From Massiliimicrobium timonense (GTDB taxonomy: Bacteria > Bacillota_I > Bacilli_A > Erysipelotrichales > Coprobacillaceae), in assembly GCF_002160865.1 (NCBI RefSeq), contig NZ_NFLJ01000006.1, positions 1-64,000 on the forward strand: 64,000 bases of DNA, read 5' to 3'. The position numbers were made by a program, and so were the translations under genes. The notes under the pieces were generated by a model. The model searched no databases. It saw only the letters and a list, made by a program, of their open reading frames with translations, and was not told the origin of the DNA. Of the stretch, positions 25,746 through 34,317 are shown piece after piece (position 1 is the first letter of the stretch; each line of letters opens with the position of its first letter).

Positions 25746-28700
25746 ATGAAAGGCTCTGAAGCTAAAATGACTGGCTTTATGGAAGGTGCTGACAAACGTT
25801 ATGTGATTCCGGTATACCAGAGAAAGTATGATTGGAAATACGAAAACTGTCGTCAATTATACGAAGATTTAAAGAAAATAGCAATTGATGGTAGAGATAG
25901 CCATTTTTTTGGTAGTATCGTTTCTGCTATCGTTCCTAATGGCAGTAAAATAGAATATCATATCATAGATGGTCAACAAAGATTAACAACTATAACATTA
26001 TTGCTTTTGGCAATTCGTAATCTTATAGCTCAAGGTAAGGTAAAGACAGACGAAGATAAACTAGATGATCAGATTAGCCAACGTTTTCTTATTTCGCCAT
26101 GGGCTAGTGAAGATGATAAGATAAAGCTTCGCCCAGTTAAGAGTGATAGAGATGCACTTGCAAAATTGTTTGGAGATGAAGAAGATTATGATCATAGTTC
26201 TAATCTTACAATAAACTATCAATTTTTCTATGATATAGTAAAAAAAGAAGAAATTCCAGTATCAGACTTATATGCTGCAATTGGTAAATTAGAAATTATC
26301 AGTATTACGTTGGATCAAGGAGATAATGCGCAACTAATTTTTGAAAGTCTAAATTCAACTGGTTTAGCACTTACTGAAGGTGATAAAATCAGAAACTATG
26401 TATTGATGGGACTTCCTGCTCAAGAACAGACAAAGTATTATGATACATATTGGGCAAAAATTGAAAAATGCACTAATAATGATGTAAGTGGTTTTATAAG
26501 GGATTATTTAAGTATAAAACAGCAAGTTACACCAACAATCAGTAATGTATACAAAGCATTTAAAGATTATGCAGAATTTATTTCTCTTCCTATTGATGCA
26601 TTGCTTTACGATCTTCTTCGTTATGCGAGATTCTTTGAAAAACTTCTTACTTGTAAGAGTGGATTAAAAGAACAAAAACTGGATGATTGTCTGTATCGCT
26701 TAAAACGACTAGAAATTGTTGTTACCCGTCCATTTTTAATGGAAGTGTTAAGGTTACATCAAGATAAAAAATTGTCGACAGAAGATGTACTAAGAATTTT
26801 TTTGATCACAGAAAATTATTTATTTAGAAGAAATATCTGTGAAGTTCCCACAAACGCATTGAATAAGATTTTTTTAAACTTAAATAAAGAGATTTTTCGA
26901 TACGATAATACTGTAGATGATTATGTTTCAAAATTTATTTATGCTTTGCTTTCCAAAAGAGAGAGTGGGCGTTTCCCAGATGATGATGAATTTAGAATGG
27001 CTCTTTCTGAGAAGCAAGTGTATCTGATGCGCGGTAAGTATAAAGCATATTTATTTGAACGTTTTGAAAATTATGGAACTATTGAAACTAAGGATGTGTA
27101 CACTCATCTTGATAATAATGTATATACTATTGAACATATTATGCCACAGCATTTGACCCCCGCCTGGAATGAAAGTTTGGGAACAAATGCAGCTGAAATA
27201 CATGAAACATGGCTTCATCGGTTAGCAAATCTTACTTTAACCGGATATAATCCTAATTTGAGTAATAATACTTTTATTGAAAAACGTGATGCCAAAGTAG
27301 GTGGTTACAAGGAAAGCGGATTAAAGATGAATCAGAAAATCTCTACATTGCAGAAGTGGGGGTTAGAAGAATTAAAAGAACGTAATGAAGAAATGTTAGA
27401 ACTAGCAATGAAAATCTGGAAATATCCGAAAACAGATTTTTCACCATTAGAAAAGGAATTTGATTCATGTACTTTAGATGATGAAAATTTTGATTTTACT
27501 GGAAGAGATATTGCTAAGTATAGCTATTTAAATATTGAACAACCTGTAACGAGTTGGACTGACATGTTTGAACATGTTATTAAATACCTCCATCAGAAAG
27601 ATAAATCTGTACTTATGACGCTTGCTTATAGTAAGAAGGAAAATACTGACCTTGCTAATTATGTTTCAAATAATGAATCTAATTTGCGTAGTGCACTCAA
27701 AATAGATGAAAATCTATATATTGAAAAAAATACAAGTACAGCACTTAAAATGTCTATTCTAAGAAGAATTTTTACGTTGTATAAAGTGGATCCGATGGAT
27801 TTGATTTTCTATCTAAAAGATTTTAAAATCAAGAAACTTTCCTATGCGAATAGATTTGATATTAGGAGGCGATATTGGGAATATGCACTTCCAATTATAC
27901 AAGAAAAAAATATGTATAGAGGTACATTTAGTGGATGTAATCCAACTACTTCAAACACTGAGTCTGGTTTTTTTGGTATAAGAGGAATATGTATAAGTTG
28001 TATTGCAAACTACGATAATGCGCGAATTGATTTCTATTTAGGCAATGGAGAAAAAAAGAAAAATAAAGAAATTTTCGATACATTGTATAAATATAAAAAT
28101 GAAATTGAAATCAAATTAGGAATATCATTAGATTGGAATAGAGCGGATGATTATAAAGCATCATGGATTAGTTATTATCTTAATAATGTAAGTATTACAA
28201 ACGAAGCTGATTGGCCAATAATGGCGAAGTTTCATGCAGAATGGAGTGATAAGATTTCTTCCATAATGTTAGAATACTTGCTTACTGATGAAGAGAAACG
28301 TATGGATAATATTGTAGCTATTTTCAAAGAATGGGCACAATCAAAATCAGAAATTCATCTTGATGTTTCTAGATGTAATCGAACTTATACCCGATTTACT
28401 ACAAATAAAATGAGTTCAATTCTACCAAATATTCCTGGATCACCAAGTGGGTGGAATACGGATAATCATTATTTTTACGAAATAGTAAATAGAAATGGAA
28501 AGCAATCTTATATTCAGTTAGTAATTAGTTCAAAAAATATTACTGATGATTTTCGAGGCATATGTGATGAAATTAATCAACACTATCCTGCTAAGTTGAA
28601 AAAAGATAATTGGCAGTGGCGAACTCCATTTAGGACAAAAACGTTTGACCTTGGTGAAAATTTAGATAAGATGGATATTTTATCTAAATTGAATTCTTGT

Positions 28701-28763
28701 ATGGATGAGGTACTTGCGTTTGAATTGGATTTGAGTAACAAAATGGGAAAAAGTTTAGAATGA
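25746..28763 (+). CDS. GmrSD-like type IV restriction protein (DUF262-DUF1524-DUF4268)
   Basis: A 1005-residue protein. The N-terminal DUF262 (ParB-like NTPase) domain shows PVYQRKYDW near residue 22 and IIDGQQRLTT at 74-83. The DUF1524 HNH-like nuclease has YTIEHIMPQHL near 460 and HRLANLTLTGYN near 490. The C-terminal third (about 740-880) resembles DUF4268 (LDWNRADDYKASWISYYL, WPIMAKFHAEWSDKI). The family cuts modified phage DNA, such as glucosylated hydroxymethylcytosine, using NTP. The gene stands alone after an AT-rich gap of 280 bp with taggagg before its start. The extra domain and length over standard GmrSD are notable. Confidence 0.88.
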   Translation: MKGSEAKMTGFMEGADKRYVIPVYQRKYDWKYENCRQLYEDLKKIAIDGRDSHFFGSIVSAIVPNGSKIEYHIIDGQQRLTTITLLLLAIRNLIAQGKVKTDEDKLDDQISQRFLISPWASEDDKIKLRPVKSDRDALAKLFGDEEDYDHSSNLTINYQFFYDIVKKEEIPVSDLYAAIGKLEIISITLDQGDNAQLIFESLNSTGLALTEGDKIRNYVLMGLPAQEQTKYYDTYWAKIEKCTNNDVSGFIRDYLSIKQQVTPTISNVYKAFKDYAEFISLPIDALLYDLLRYARFFEKLLTCKSGLKEQKLDDCLYRLKRLEIVVTRPFLMEVLRLHQDKKLSTEDVLRIFLITENYLFRRNICEVPTNALNKIFLNLNKEIFRYDNTVDDYVSKFIYALLSKRESGRFPDDDEFRMALSEKQVYLMRGKYKAYLFERFENYGTIETKDVYTHLDNNVYTIEHIMPQHLTPAWNESLGTNAAEIHETWLHRLANLTLTGYNPNLSNNTFIEKRDAKVGGYKESGLKMNQKISTLQKWGLEELKERNEEMLELAMKIWKYPKTDFSPLEKEFDSCTLDDENFDFTGRDIAKYSYLNIEQPVTSWTDMFEHVIKYLHQKDKSVLMTLAYSKKENTDLANYVSNNESNLRSALKIDENLYIEKNTSTALKMSILRRIFTLYKVDPMDLIFYLKDFKIKKLSYANRFDIRRRYWEYALPIIQEKNMYRGTFSGCNPTTSNTESGFFGIRGICISCIANYDNARIDFYLGNGEKKKNKEIFDTLYKYKNEIEIKLGISLDWNRADDYKASWISYYLNNVSITNEADWPIMAKFHAEWSDKISSIMLEYLLTDEEKRMDNIVAIFKEWAQSKSEIHLDVSRCNRTYTRFTTNKMSSILPNIPGSPSGWNTDNHYFYEIVNRNGKQSYIQLVISSKNITDDFRGICDEINQHYPAKLKKDNWQWRTPFRTKTFDLGENLDKMDILSKLNSCMDEVLAFELDLSNKMGKSLE

Positions 28764-28939
28764 TAAGTTACTATAGTTTATTTCATTAATACTGTAACTA
28801 CATATTTATTGTGATATCCTCCTATGCTTGTGCTACCGCTTTGATACCACGATGGTTAAAAGAATTAATAAAAAGAACAAATTATAGTGAAAATAGCTAA
28901 ATTTCCATACACAACGTTAACAAATATGTTCACTATAGA

Positions 28940-29528
28940 TATTTCATTTTGGATTTCGAACAGCGTATTGTCTGCTACAAAACTAACACAACTCTTACCG
29001 TGCAACACAAGCTGCTGGGCGAGGAAAAGTTCTGTCCGATGACATTGCGTGGTATCAGTTACACCGAAAAAGCCGCCGCAGGTGAAATGCTTCTTGCGAT
29101 TTTCAATGAATATCCTTTGTCCGCACCTATCGAAATCGGCTCATATCGCTGCTTCAAAATGGAGAATTTCTACGATAAGGTGGGTACTCATTACTACCTT
29201 AACTTCACGGGCAAACAAAGTATAAGGTGGAATTAGGCTCTGACCCTTTAGAAAACCTGATCTGAATTGAAAACGAGCTTGCCAAGCTCCCCCGCACAAT
29301 TGGAAGATGCACAGACTAAACGGGAGGAAACTATCGCACAGCCTGAAACCGCAAAAGTCGAGGTACAAAAGCCATTTACCTTTGAGGAAGAACTGAAAGA
29401 AAAGTCGGAACAGCTAAATGTTCTCAATATCGAGCTAAATCTGGATAAAAGAGACCCTATCGTACTATATGCAGAGCTAGAACAAACCGATGAACAACCC
29501 AAAAGAAAATGTGCAAATCATGAGAGAT
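28940..29528 (+). pseudogene. C-terminal relic of a large ICE helicase/methylase (SNF2-type) gene
   Basis: Fragments of the C-terminus of the large DEAD/SNF2 helicase-methylase proteins of clostridial conjugative elements are visible: ILDFEQRIVCYKTNTTL, then GISYTEKAAAGEMLLAIF, then KPFTFEEELKEKSEQLNVL and NIELNLDKRD. At about 29215-29280 the frame breaks and a stop appears. No start is present. G+C is visibly higher than around it, which suggests a different donor. Confidence 0.65.
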
Positions 29529-29605
29529 AAAGCGGTTTGCAGATTTATATTGCATTATTTGGGGCAATATAATAATGACAGATAGAACAAGTCGGAGGTG
29601 CAAAA

Positions 29606-29935
29606 ATGTCTGGAGAGTTCAGATTTGAAACCTTTGTAGATACCCACAGCAACATTTTTAATGAGTATTTAAGCTCTGTTATCGCTCATCTTTCTAAGAA
29701 AAACGAGGAATATAAAGCCATTCAGAATAGGATTGAGAGTCTGTATCAGCAATACCCTAAAGTGTTGAGCGTGTTTGATAAGGAACAGGCGGCAGAACTG
29801 ACAAAGGAAGAATGCACGGCGGTTATTAAAGTGACGGAATTAAAAAACAGGCTTACCGATATGGAATTGCAGTCGGTTTACTTCCGTGGTTGCTATGACA
29901 GTGTTGGGTATCTCAAAAAAGCAGGAATATTATAA
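29606..29935 (+). CDS. Small conserved ICE-associated protein (DUF6664-like)
   Basis: A 109-residue helical protein seen next to the helicase/methylase gene in clostridial conjugative elements: FRFETFVDTHSNIFNEYLSSVIAHLS, QQYPKVLSVFDKEQA, and MELQSVYFRGCYDSVGYLKKAGIL. The DUF number is from memory and may be wrong. Function is unknown. It keeps a good gtcggaggtg ribosome site and an open frame, though its former neighbours have decayed. Confidence 0.6.
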   Translation: MSGEFRFETFVDTHSNIFNEYLSSVIAHLSKKNEEYKAIQNRIESLYQQYPKVLSVFDKEQAAELTKEECTAVIKVTELKNRLTDMELQSVYFRGCYDSVGYLKKAGIL

Positions 29936-30055
29936 CAGACAAAAGCGTCATTGGCGTGAAGCTGATGCCGCTTTTACATAGTCGAAAAGTGGAAAAATTA
30001 ACATATACATGCTATAATAACGATAATAAATCTTATCAGACAGGAGAAAAGAAAA

Positions 30056-30103
30056 ATGAAGTATGATAAGGCAGAATTAAAAACTGGTATTCCAAAACTA
30101 TAA
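30056..30103 (+). other. Possible 15-codon leader or truncated gene
   Basis: An aggaga site followed by ATG gives MKYDKAELKTGIPKL and a stop. A TATAAT-like box lies about 30-40 nt upstream. It is most likely the first codons of a gene cut short, since nothing continues the frame. The remaining gap to 30209 has no other coding signal. Confidence 0.25.
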
Positions 30104-30209
30104 ATTAATTATCATGGCTTTATAATAAGTTTTTATGTAGATAGTAAGCAAATAAAAAACATATATCGATTTAAATAAAGTGTTTAATTGTTCGAAGGGT
30201 GTGAAAAAT

Positions 30210-30962
30210 ATGCTTAATGTTAATTATGATTTAAGATATGTTGCTTTTTTAGATTTGATGGGGTTTAAAAATATGGTTAGTCAATCAACTAAAGATACTG
30301 TTATTTTAAAGACCATAAATCAGGCGTTAGATTATACTGGTCATATACAACACGATAATTATAATGGAATAATTCCGATGGTTGAATTAGGAAAGCGAGT
30401 AACAGCATTTTCTGATAGCGTTGTGATATCGTATGATGCATCAATGCCAGGTGCGGGTTTTCATGTTTTAATGGATCTTGTGCATATATGTAATGATTTG
30501 TTGGGACTTGGAATTCCTGTCAGAGGAGCGGTTACAGTGGGACAACTTATTCATACCGAAAGAAAATGCTTTGGACCTGCGATGGTTGAAGCTTATTTAA
30601 TGGAGTCTGAAAAGGCAAAATTTCCAAGAGTAATTGTTGATTCAAAAGTAATTGAATATGATTTGAAGAATCCAGGCAAAGCAAATACAGTTAAATATGA
30701 AGCAGAATATTTAGACAAAATAATACAAAAAGATATTAATGATGATGAATATTTTTTAGACTATTTAAAACAGTGGAATGAATTTGATGAGCCTGAAATT
30801 TATGATAATTATATATTAAGAACAAAAAGATTTATTATTGAAAAATTATCAACATATAAAGATGATGAGAAAATATATGAAAAGTATGTGTGGTTAAAAA
30901 AATATTACAATACAACAATCAGAGAGGTTTATTCAAGTCCAGAACAATTACTTATTCTGTAA
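30210..30962 (+). CDS. Class III nucleotidyl cyclase-like protein, candidate defence signal synthase
   Basis: A 250-residue protein with the layout of a class III cyclase fold. Strand 1 is YVAFLDLMGFKNMV with Asp15. The second metal-type motif is VTAFSDSVVIS with Asp69. Then comes GIPVRGAVTVGQL with Arg105, and CFGPAMVEAYLMESEKAKFPRVIVD follows as in the 'G...A..L' helix of cyclases. Homologs appear as uncharacterised single genes in accessory regions. Whether it makes a cyclic nucleotide is not known. Its neighbour 129 bp downstream is a HEPN protein. Start at 30210; an in-frame GTG at 30180 is possible. Confidence 0.55.
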   Translation: MLNVNYDLRYVAFLDLMGFKNMVSQSTKDTVILKTINQALDYTGHIQHDNYNGIIPMVELGKRVTAFSDSVVISYDASMPGAGFHVLMDLVHICNDLLGLGIPVRGAVTVGQLIHTERKCFGPAMVEAYLMESEKAKFPRVIVDSKVIEYDLKNPGKANTVKYEAEYLDKIIQKDINDDEYFLDYLKQWNEFDEPEIYDNYILRTKRFIIEKLSTYKDDEKIYEKYVWLKKYYNTTIREVYSSPEQLLIL

Positions 30963-31091
30963 ATTACTAACGAATTCGTATTGTTCAATTCCATTTTTTT
31001 ACTTATCAGCAAACTATATATTCGCTTACATAGCCGAGAGGTGTAAAAATCATACTTATATGGTATTATTCAATTAGAAAGGATGATGAAT

Positions 31092-32018
31092 ATGGCTACA
31101 TTTAAGGATAGAGATGTATTTGAATTTTGCGAAAAACTATTTGAGCAGTTGAAGAAACAGGATAATGGTTATTTTCCACATAGACATGATAAACAGGTTT
31201 TTGATAAGGCTGCGGAGCATTTTAGTATGAATGTTGATGAAGTTGATAGGATATATGGTTCATACACAAAACTTGCTGCCAAAGTAGAGATGATGAAAAT
31301 CAATAGATTGCCAAAGGTAAAGCGACAAGATGCAATGATGCGTAAGATACAAGATATTATGTTGAATAATAAAGATTTACCATTTTATAAAATGGAAGGT
31401 GATCCATCAGAGCCAATAATCCCCGCAACAGATATTATTGAAGAAGAATTTAAAGATTGCATAGCTGAGATTGCACAGTCAGGGTGGACAATTCCGTTGA
31501 CAATAGATGTTGAGAGATTGGACGAGTTGAGGGCTTGTTCTTCAAACCATACAGATATTGATGCGTTTTTCTCAGCATTTTATTCTGATGATGTATTAGA
31601 TGGTTTGTACGATACTATTTATAATTCTATTGATAATTTGGGACAAAAGAAAAGGTTTGAAGAGTGTTATATAATTTTCAAACAGGGATTATATTCATCT
31701 TGCTTGACAACTTTGACCACAATTTTAGAGGGTGCTATTTCTACTTTTGGCGATGACCCTAAAGATGTAAGAATAAAGAGAATATGTAATTTCCACGCAG
31801 AAGAAGAAAGAAATAATGGAAATAAAATCAAAAGTTTATGTTGGCAATCAATGTATGAATATACAAAGTTACTATTTGAAAAAAGCGATTTTTCAAAAGC
31901 TGAGCCAGATGAAGCTAATCGTCATTGGTTAGTTCACGGAAGAACAAGCCAAATTGGAGATAAATTGGATTGTATTCGTTTAATAAATGCACTTACTACC
32001 TTATCAAATCTAAAATAA
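31092..32018 (+). CDS. HEPN-type protein with C-terminal RxxxxH motif, candidate RNase effector
   Basis: A 308-residue mostly helical protein. Near the C-terminus it has NRHWLVHGRT, an R-x4-H motif (Arg277, His282) typical of HEPN ribonucleases in abortive infection and toxin systems. The preceding ECYIIFKQGLYSSCLTTLTTILEGAI helix matches the first HEPN helix pattern of such proteins. The N-terminal part (residues 1-170) was not recognised. The start at 31092 uses an aaagga site; in-frame ATGs at 31083 and 31086 also exist. Its own leader separates it from the cyclase-like gene. Confidence 0.6.
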   Translation: MATFKDRDVFEFCEKLFEQLKKQDNGYFPHRHDKQVFDKAAEHFSMNVDEVDRIYGSYTKLAAKVEMMKINRLPKVKRQDAMMRKIQDIMLNNKDLPFYKMEGDPSEPIIPATDIIEEEFKDCIAEIAQSGWTIPLTIDVERLDELRACSSNHTDIDAFFSAFYSDDVLDGLYDTIYNSIDNLGQKKRFEECYIIFKQGLYSSCLTTLTTILEGAISTFGDDPKDVRIKRICNFHAEEERNNGNKIKSLCWQSMYEYTKLLFEKSDFSKAEPDEANRHWLVHGRTSQIGDKLDCIRLINALTTLSNLK

Positions 32019-32030
32019 TACAGAATATAT

Positions 32031-32069
32031 AGCCGAGAGGTTTTCCTTGTGAAAATCCATCGGCTTTTT
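32031..32069 (+). terminator. Terminator after the HEPN gene
   Basis: The stem agccga/tcggct with extended partial pairing is followed by a T run. A similar tagccgagaggtgtaaaa string occurs upstream of the HEPN gene at about 31030. Confidence 0.6.
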
Positions 32070-32112
32070 CTCTTATATTTTGATAAGCCCACCAAATAAA
32101 AAACAGTGTTTT

Positions 32113-32157
32113 TGTAGTGAACCCAAAAAGTTAGACCAACTTTAGGAGGTCACTACA
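32113..32157. mobile_element. IS3-family end remnant
   Basis: The 45 bp begin tgtagtgaacccaaaaagtt, the style of IS3/IS150-group left ends, and close with aggaggtcactaca, so that tgtagtga/tcactaca form an inverted pair. It looks like the left end plus the leader of orfA with the rest deleted. No transposase remains. Confidence 0.35.
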
Positions 32158-32167
32158 ACTACAGCTT

Positions 32168-33166
32168 CTATTTTTCATCATCTTGTGGAACGTAACCATC
32201 ATGAATACTAATAATTTTCTTTCCAATTTTTTTGGAAGAAGTTTTTACATCATCAAATGATTTTTGTAATGTAGCAATATTACTATCCACTTTATCTAAT
32301 CGTGTATATAACCTGTCTACATCTTCATACATTCTTACTATATCTTTTTCTAATGATTTGATATTTTTACTTCTTTTGAAATCTTTTGTCACATTTACTA
32401 ATGTAAAGACTATACCAATTAGCGTAGTTGGACATGTAATAAGAACATGTTTTTTATGTGCAATCTCTATTAATTCACTACAATATCCGCATAAATACAT
32501 ATAAATTGCTTCGCTAGGAATAAACATTATAGCATTTTCAACAGTTTCAGATGTTATATATTTTTGAGATATATCATTTATGTGTTTTTTAATATTTAAT
32601 TTAAATTCTTTTTCGAAGTTGACTTTTTCTAATTCAGAAAAATTATCATTAATCATATTTTGATAATTTTCTAATGGGAATTTTGAATCAATAATCATAA
32701 CTTTTTCTGTTCCAGGTAAATGAAGAGCAACATCGCCAATACTTCCGCTTTTTAATGAATATTGTATTTCAAAGATTTCTTGATTATCACCAGCATAAAC
32801 ACTTAACAGATTATTTAATTGATATTCTCCCCAATTCCCTCGAGCTTTTTTATTAATCATGATATTATTTAAAGAAATGACTTTTGAAGCAATATCTTCA
32901 ACTTTTCCTGAAGAAATCGTAGATTCTTTTAATAAATCTTGAACATTCTGATTCATATTTCTTAAACGTTCTGCAATTGTTTCTTCTTTTTCTATAGATT
33001 TAAGGCTATTTTGATTCAAAGAATCAATTGACTTTTGTTGGCTGTTTATTAATGCATGTAGTTGGTTCATTTCTTCGTTTTTCTTAGACATTGTTTCAGT
33101 CATTGATTGAAGTTTTAATACTAGTCCTAAAAGAATGATAATACCAATAAGTAAAATTATTTCCAA
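32168..33166 (-). CDS. rmuC: DNA recombination protein RmuC
   Basis: A 332-residue RmuC-family protein. A membrane-anchor helix spans residues 1-20, a long coiled coil about 25-100, and the PD-(D/E)XK-like core shows GNWGEYQLNNLL, GDVALHLPGTEKVMIIDSKFPLENY and NAIMFIPSEAIYMYL. RmuC limits inversions and degrades or processes DNA at the membrane; its exact role is unsettled. It is the last gene before attR and points inward, so by position it is element cargo and not core chromosome. The frame is intact with ggagggg before the start. Confidence 0.92.
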   Translation of the reverse strand: MEIILLIGIIILLGLVLKLQSMTETMSKKNEEMNQLHALINSQQKSIDSLNQNSLKSIEKEETIAERLRNMNQNVQDLLKESTISSGKVEDIASKVISLNNIMINKKARGNWGEYQLNNLLSVYAGDNQEIFEIQYSLKSGSIGDVALHLPGTEKVMIIDSKFPLENYQNMINDNFSELEKVNFEKEFKLNIKKHINDISQKYITSETVENAIMFIPSEAIYMYLCGYCSELIEIAHKKHVLITCPTTLIGIVFTLVNVTKDFKRSKNIKSLEKDIVRMYEDVDRLYTRLDKVDSNIATLQKSFDDVKTSSKKIGKKIISIHDGYVPQDDEK

Positions 33167-33304
33167 TTAAATCCCCTCCCAAAATGTTAAATATTGTTAA
33201 TTTTACTTTCAAAATTAATATATCAAAAATGTAACTTTTTATCAATTAATGACAATCCAATGATTAAGTAAAAGCAAATATTATTATTAATATAAGAAAT
33301 TAAT

Positions 33305-33322
33305 GGTACTATTTTGGTACTA
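33305..33322. repeat. Candidate integrase arm site, right
   Basis: The sequence ggtactattttggtacta matches the left copy at 7657-7674 in 17 of 18 positions, same orientation, about 100 bp inside attR. Confidence 0.5.
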
Positions 33323-33423
33323 AGATGTGTTGTATATAAAAATAATCAGAAGATACAAAGACAAAATTGCGCTAAAAAGTAAGTTAAAAGTACTCATTAA
33401 ATCTAAAAAATAATAAGACTTAT

Positions 33424-33481
33424 CATACGTTGGTGAATAATAAGTATTAAAAAACCTTGATAAAATCAAGGTTTTTTTGTT
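33424..33481. repeat. attR, 58-bp attachment repeat
   Basis: This copy is identical to 7584-7641, including the last codons of rpsR without the rest of the gene, and the terminator hairpin. The reading frame before it is unrelated to rpsR, showing where the element ends and the old chromosome resumes. Confidence 0.92.
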
Positions 33482-33718
33482 AATTTTAGTTCACAAAATT
33501 AAATGTTGATCAAATTTATACGATAAAAATAAAGAAAAACAACCAGTATTGGAAGCTACAAAGAATTTTTTATGTTACTTTGTAAAAAGAATAGATAATT
33601 TAAAAATATGCTTTATACAGAAATTTAATTCATTTATATCAAAATATTTATTGCATATTCCTATAAAGTCATACTTTTTCCATAAAGAGATGCTACTATA
33701 AAAGTAGGAGGGAAAGTT

Positions 33719-34246
33719 ATGGATACACACAATATAGGAAGTTTTATAATAAGATGTAGAAAGAAAAAAGAAATGACTCGAAAAGAGTTGGCAGAACAAT
33801 TAGGTGTAAAAGAACAATTAGTCAAAAAATGGGAAACGAATCTGTCATTTCCCAAAGGGACAGTTTTATCTTCTTTATGTGATTGCTTAGATATACGTGT
33901 TGAAGAACTGATTTTAGGTGAACATATAGAACAAGACGAACTACTAGAAAAATCAGAACAGATTATTTTAGAACTTTATCATAAAAAGAGTGATGATGCA
34001 TTTCTAACATATAAAATGATATGGTTTTTTATCCTTTTGCCTGTTGCTGTTTTTCTATTTGCATCTATACAAACAAATTCTTTCATTAATGATTGTATAA
34101 ATATGCTTTTTATCTTTACACCATTTACACTTATATATGGCTTTATAAAAATAATATCTTGTCTTTTACAAAATCGAGATTATTTTAAATATTTCTTACT
34201 CACTTCATGGAGTTTATTTATACTTGTTTTCTTCTTTTTTAAATAG
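33719..34246 (+). CDS. XRE-family regulator with membrane domain
   Basis: A 175-residue protein. The N-terminal HTH (MTRKELAEQLGVKEQLVKKWE, about residues 19-39) is followed by a linker and three or so hydrophobic helices from residue 98 to the end, so the regulator is membrane-anchored. Such proteins may sense envelope signals; the target is unknown. It is the first chromosomal gene after attR, with an aggaggg site 4 nt before the start. Confidence 0.85.
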   Translation: MDTHNIGSFIIRCRKKKEMTRKELAEQLGVKEQLVKKWETNLSFPKGTVLSSLCDCLDIRVEELILGEHIEQDELLEKSEQIILELYHKKSDDAFLTYKMIWFFILLPVAVFLFASIQTNSFINDCINMLFIFTPFTLIYGFIKIISCLLQNRDYFKYFLLTSWSLFILVFFFFK

Positions 34247-34317
34247 AAATGTAGAATATAATAAGGATAGTCTATATTTTTAATCCTGAAAAATGTTATG
34301 ATATAGAGGGTGATAAC

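Larger units (their letters stand above)
7584..33481. mobile_element. Integrative mobilizable element inserted at the 3' end of rpsR (about 25.8 kb)
   Basis: The region is bounded by perfect 58-bp direct repeats (7584-7641 and 33424-33481). The integrase gene lies next to the left copy. It holds integrase, repressor, Cro/Xis-like genes, prim-pol helicase, MobC and relaxase, then a defence island. No VirB4, coupling protein or other secretion gene was found. It is therefore probably mobilised in trans by a conjugative helper. The cargo includes relics of other elements, so it has grown by accretion. Limits are inferred from the repeats; an empty site in a related strain would confirm them. Confidence 0.9.

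Noticed and set aside
28764-28939. Gene in the gap after the GmrSD-like protein
   Set aside because: Only short AT-rich frames without ribosome sites are present.
7584-33481. Prophage
   Set aside because: No capsid, terminase, portal, tail or lysis genes are present; the relaxase and MobC fit a mobilizable element.
7584-33481. Self-transmissible ICE
   Set aside because: No coupling protein, VirB4-like ATPase or other secretion component was found within the att repeats.
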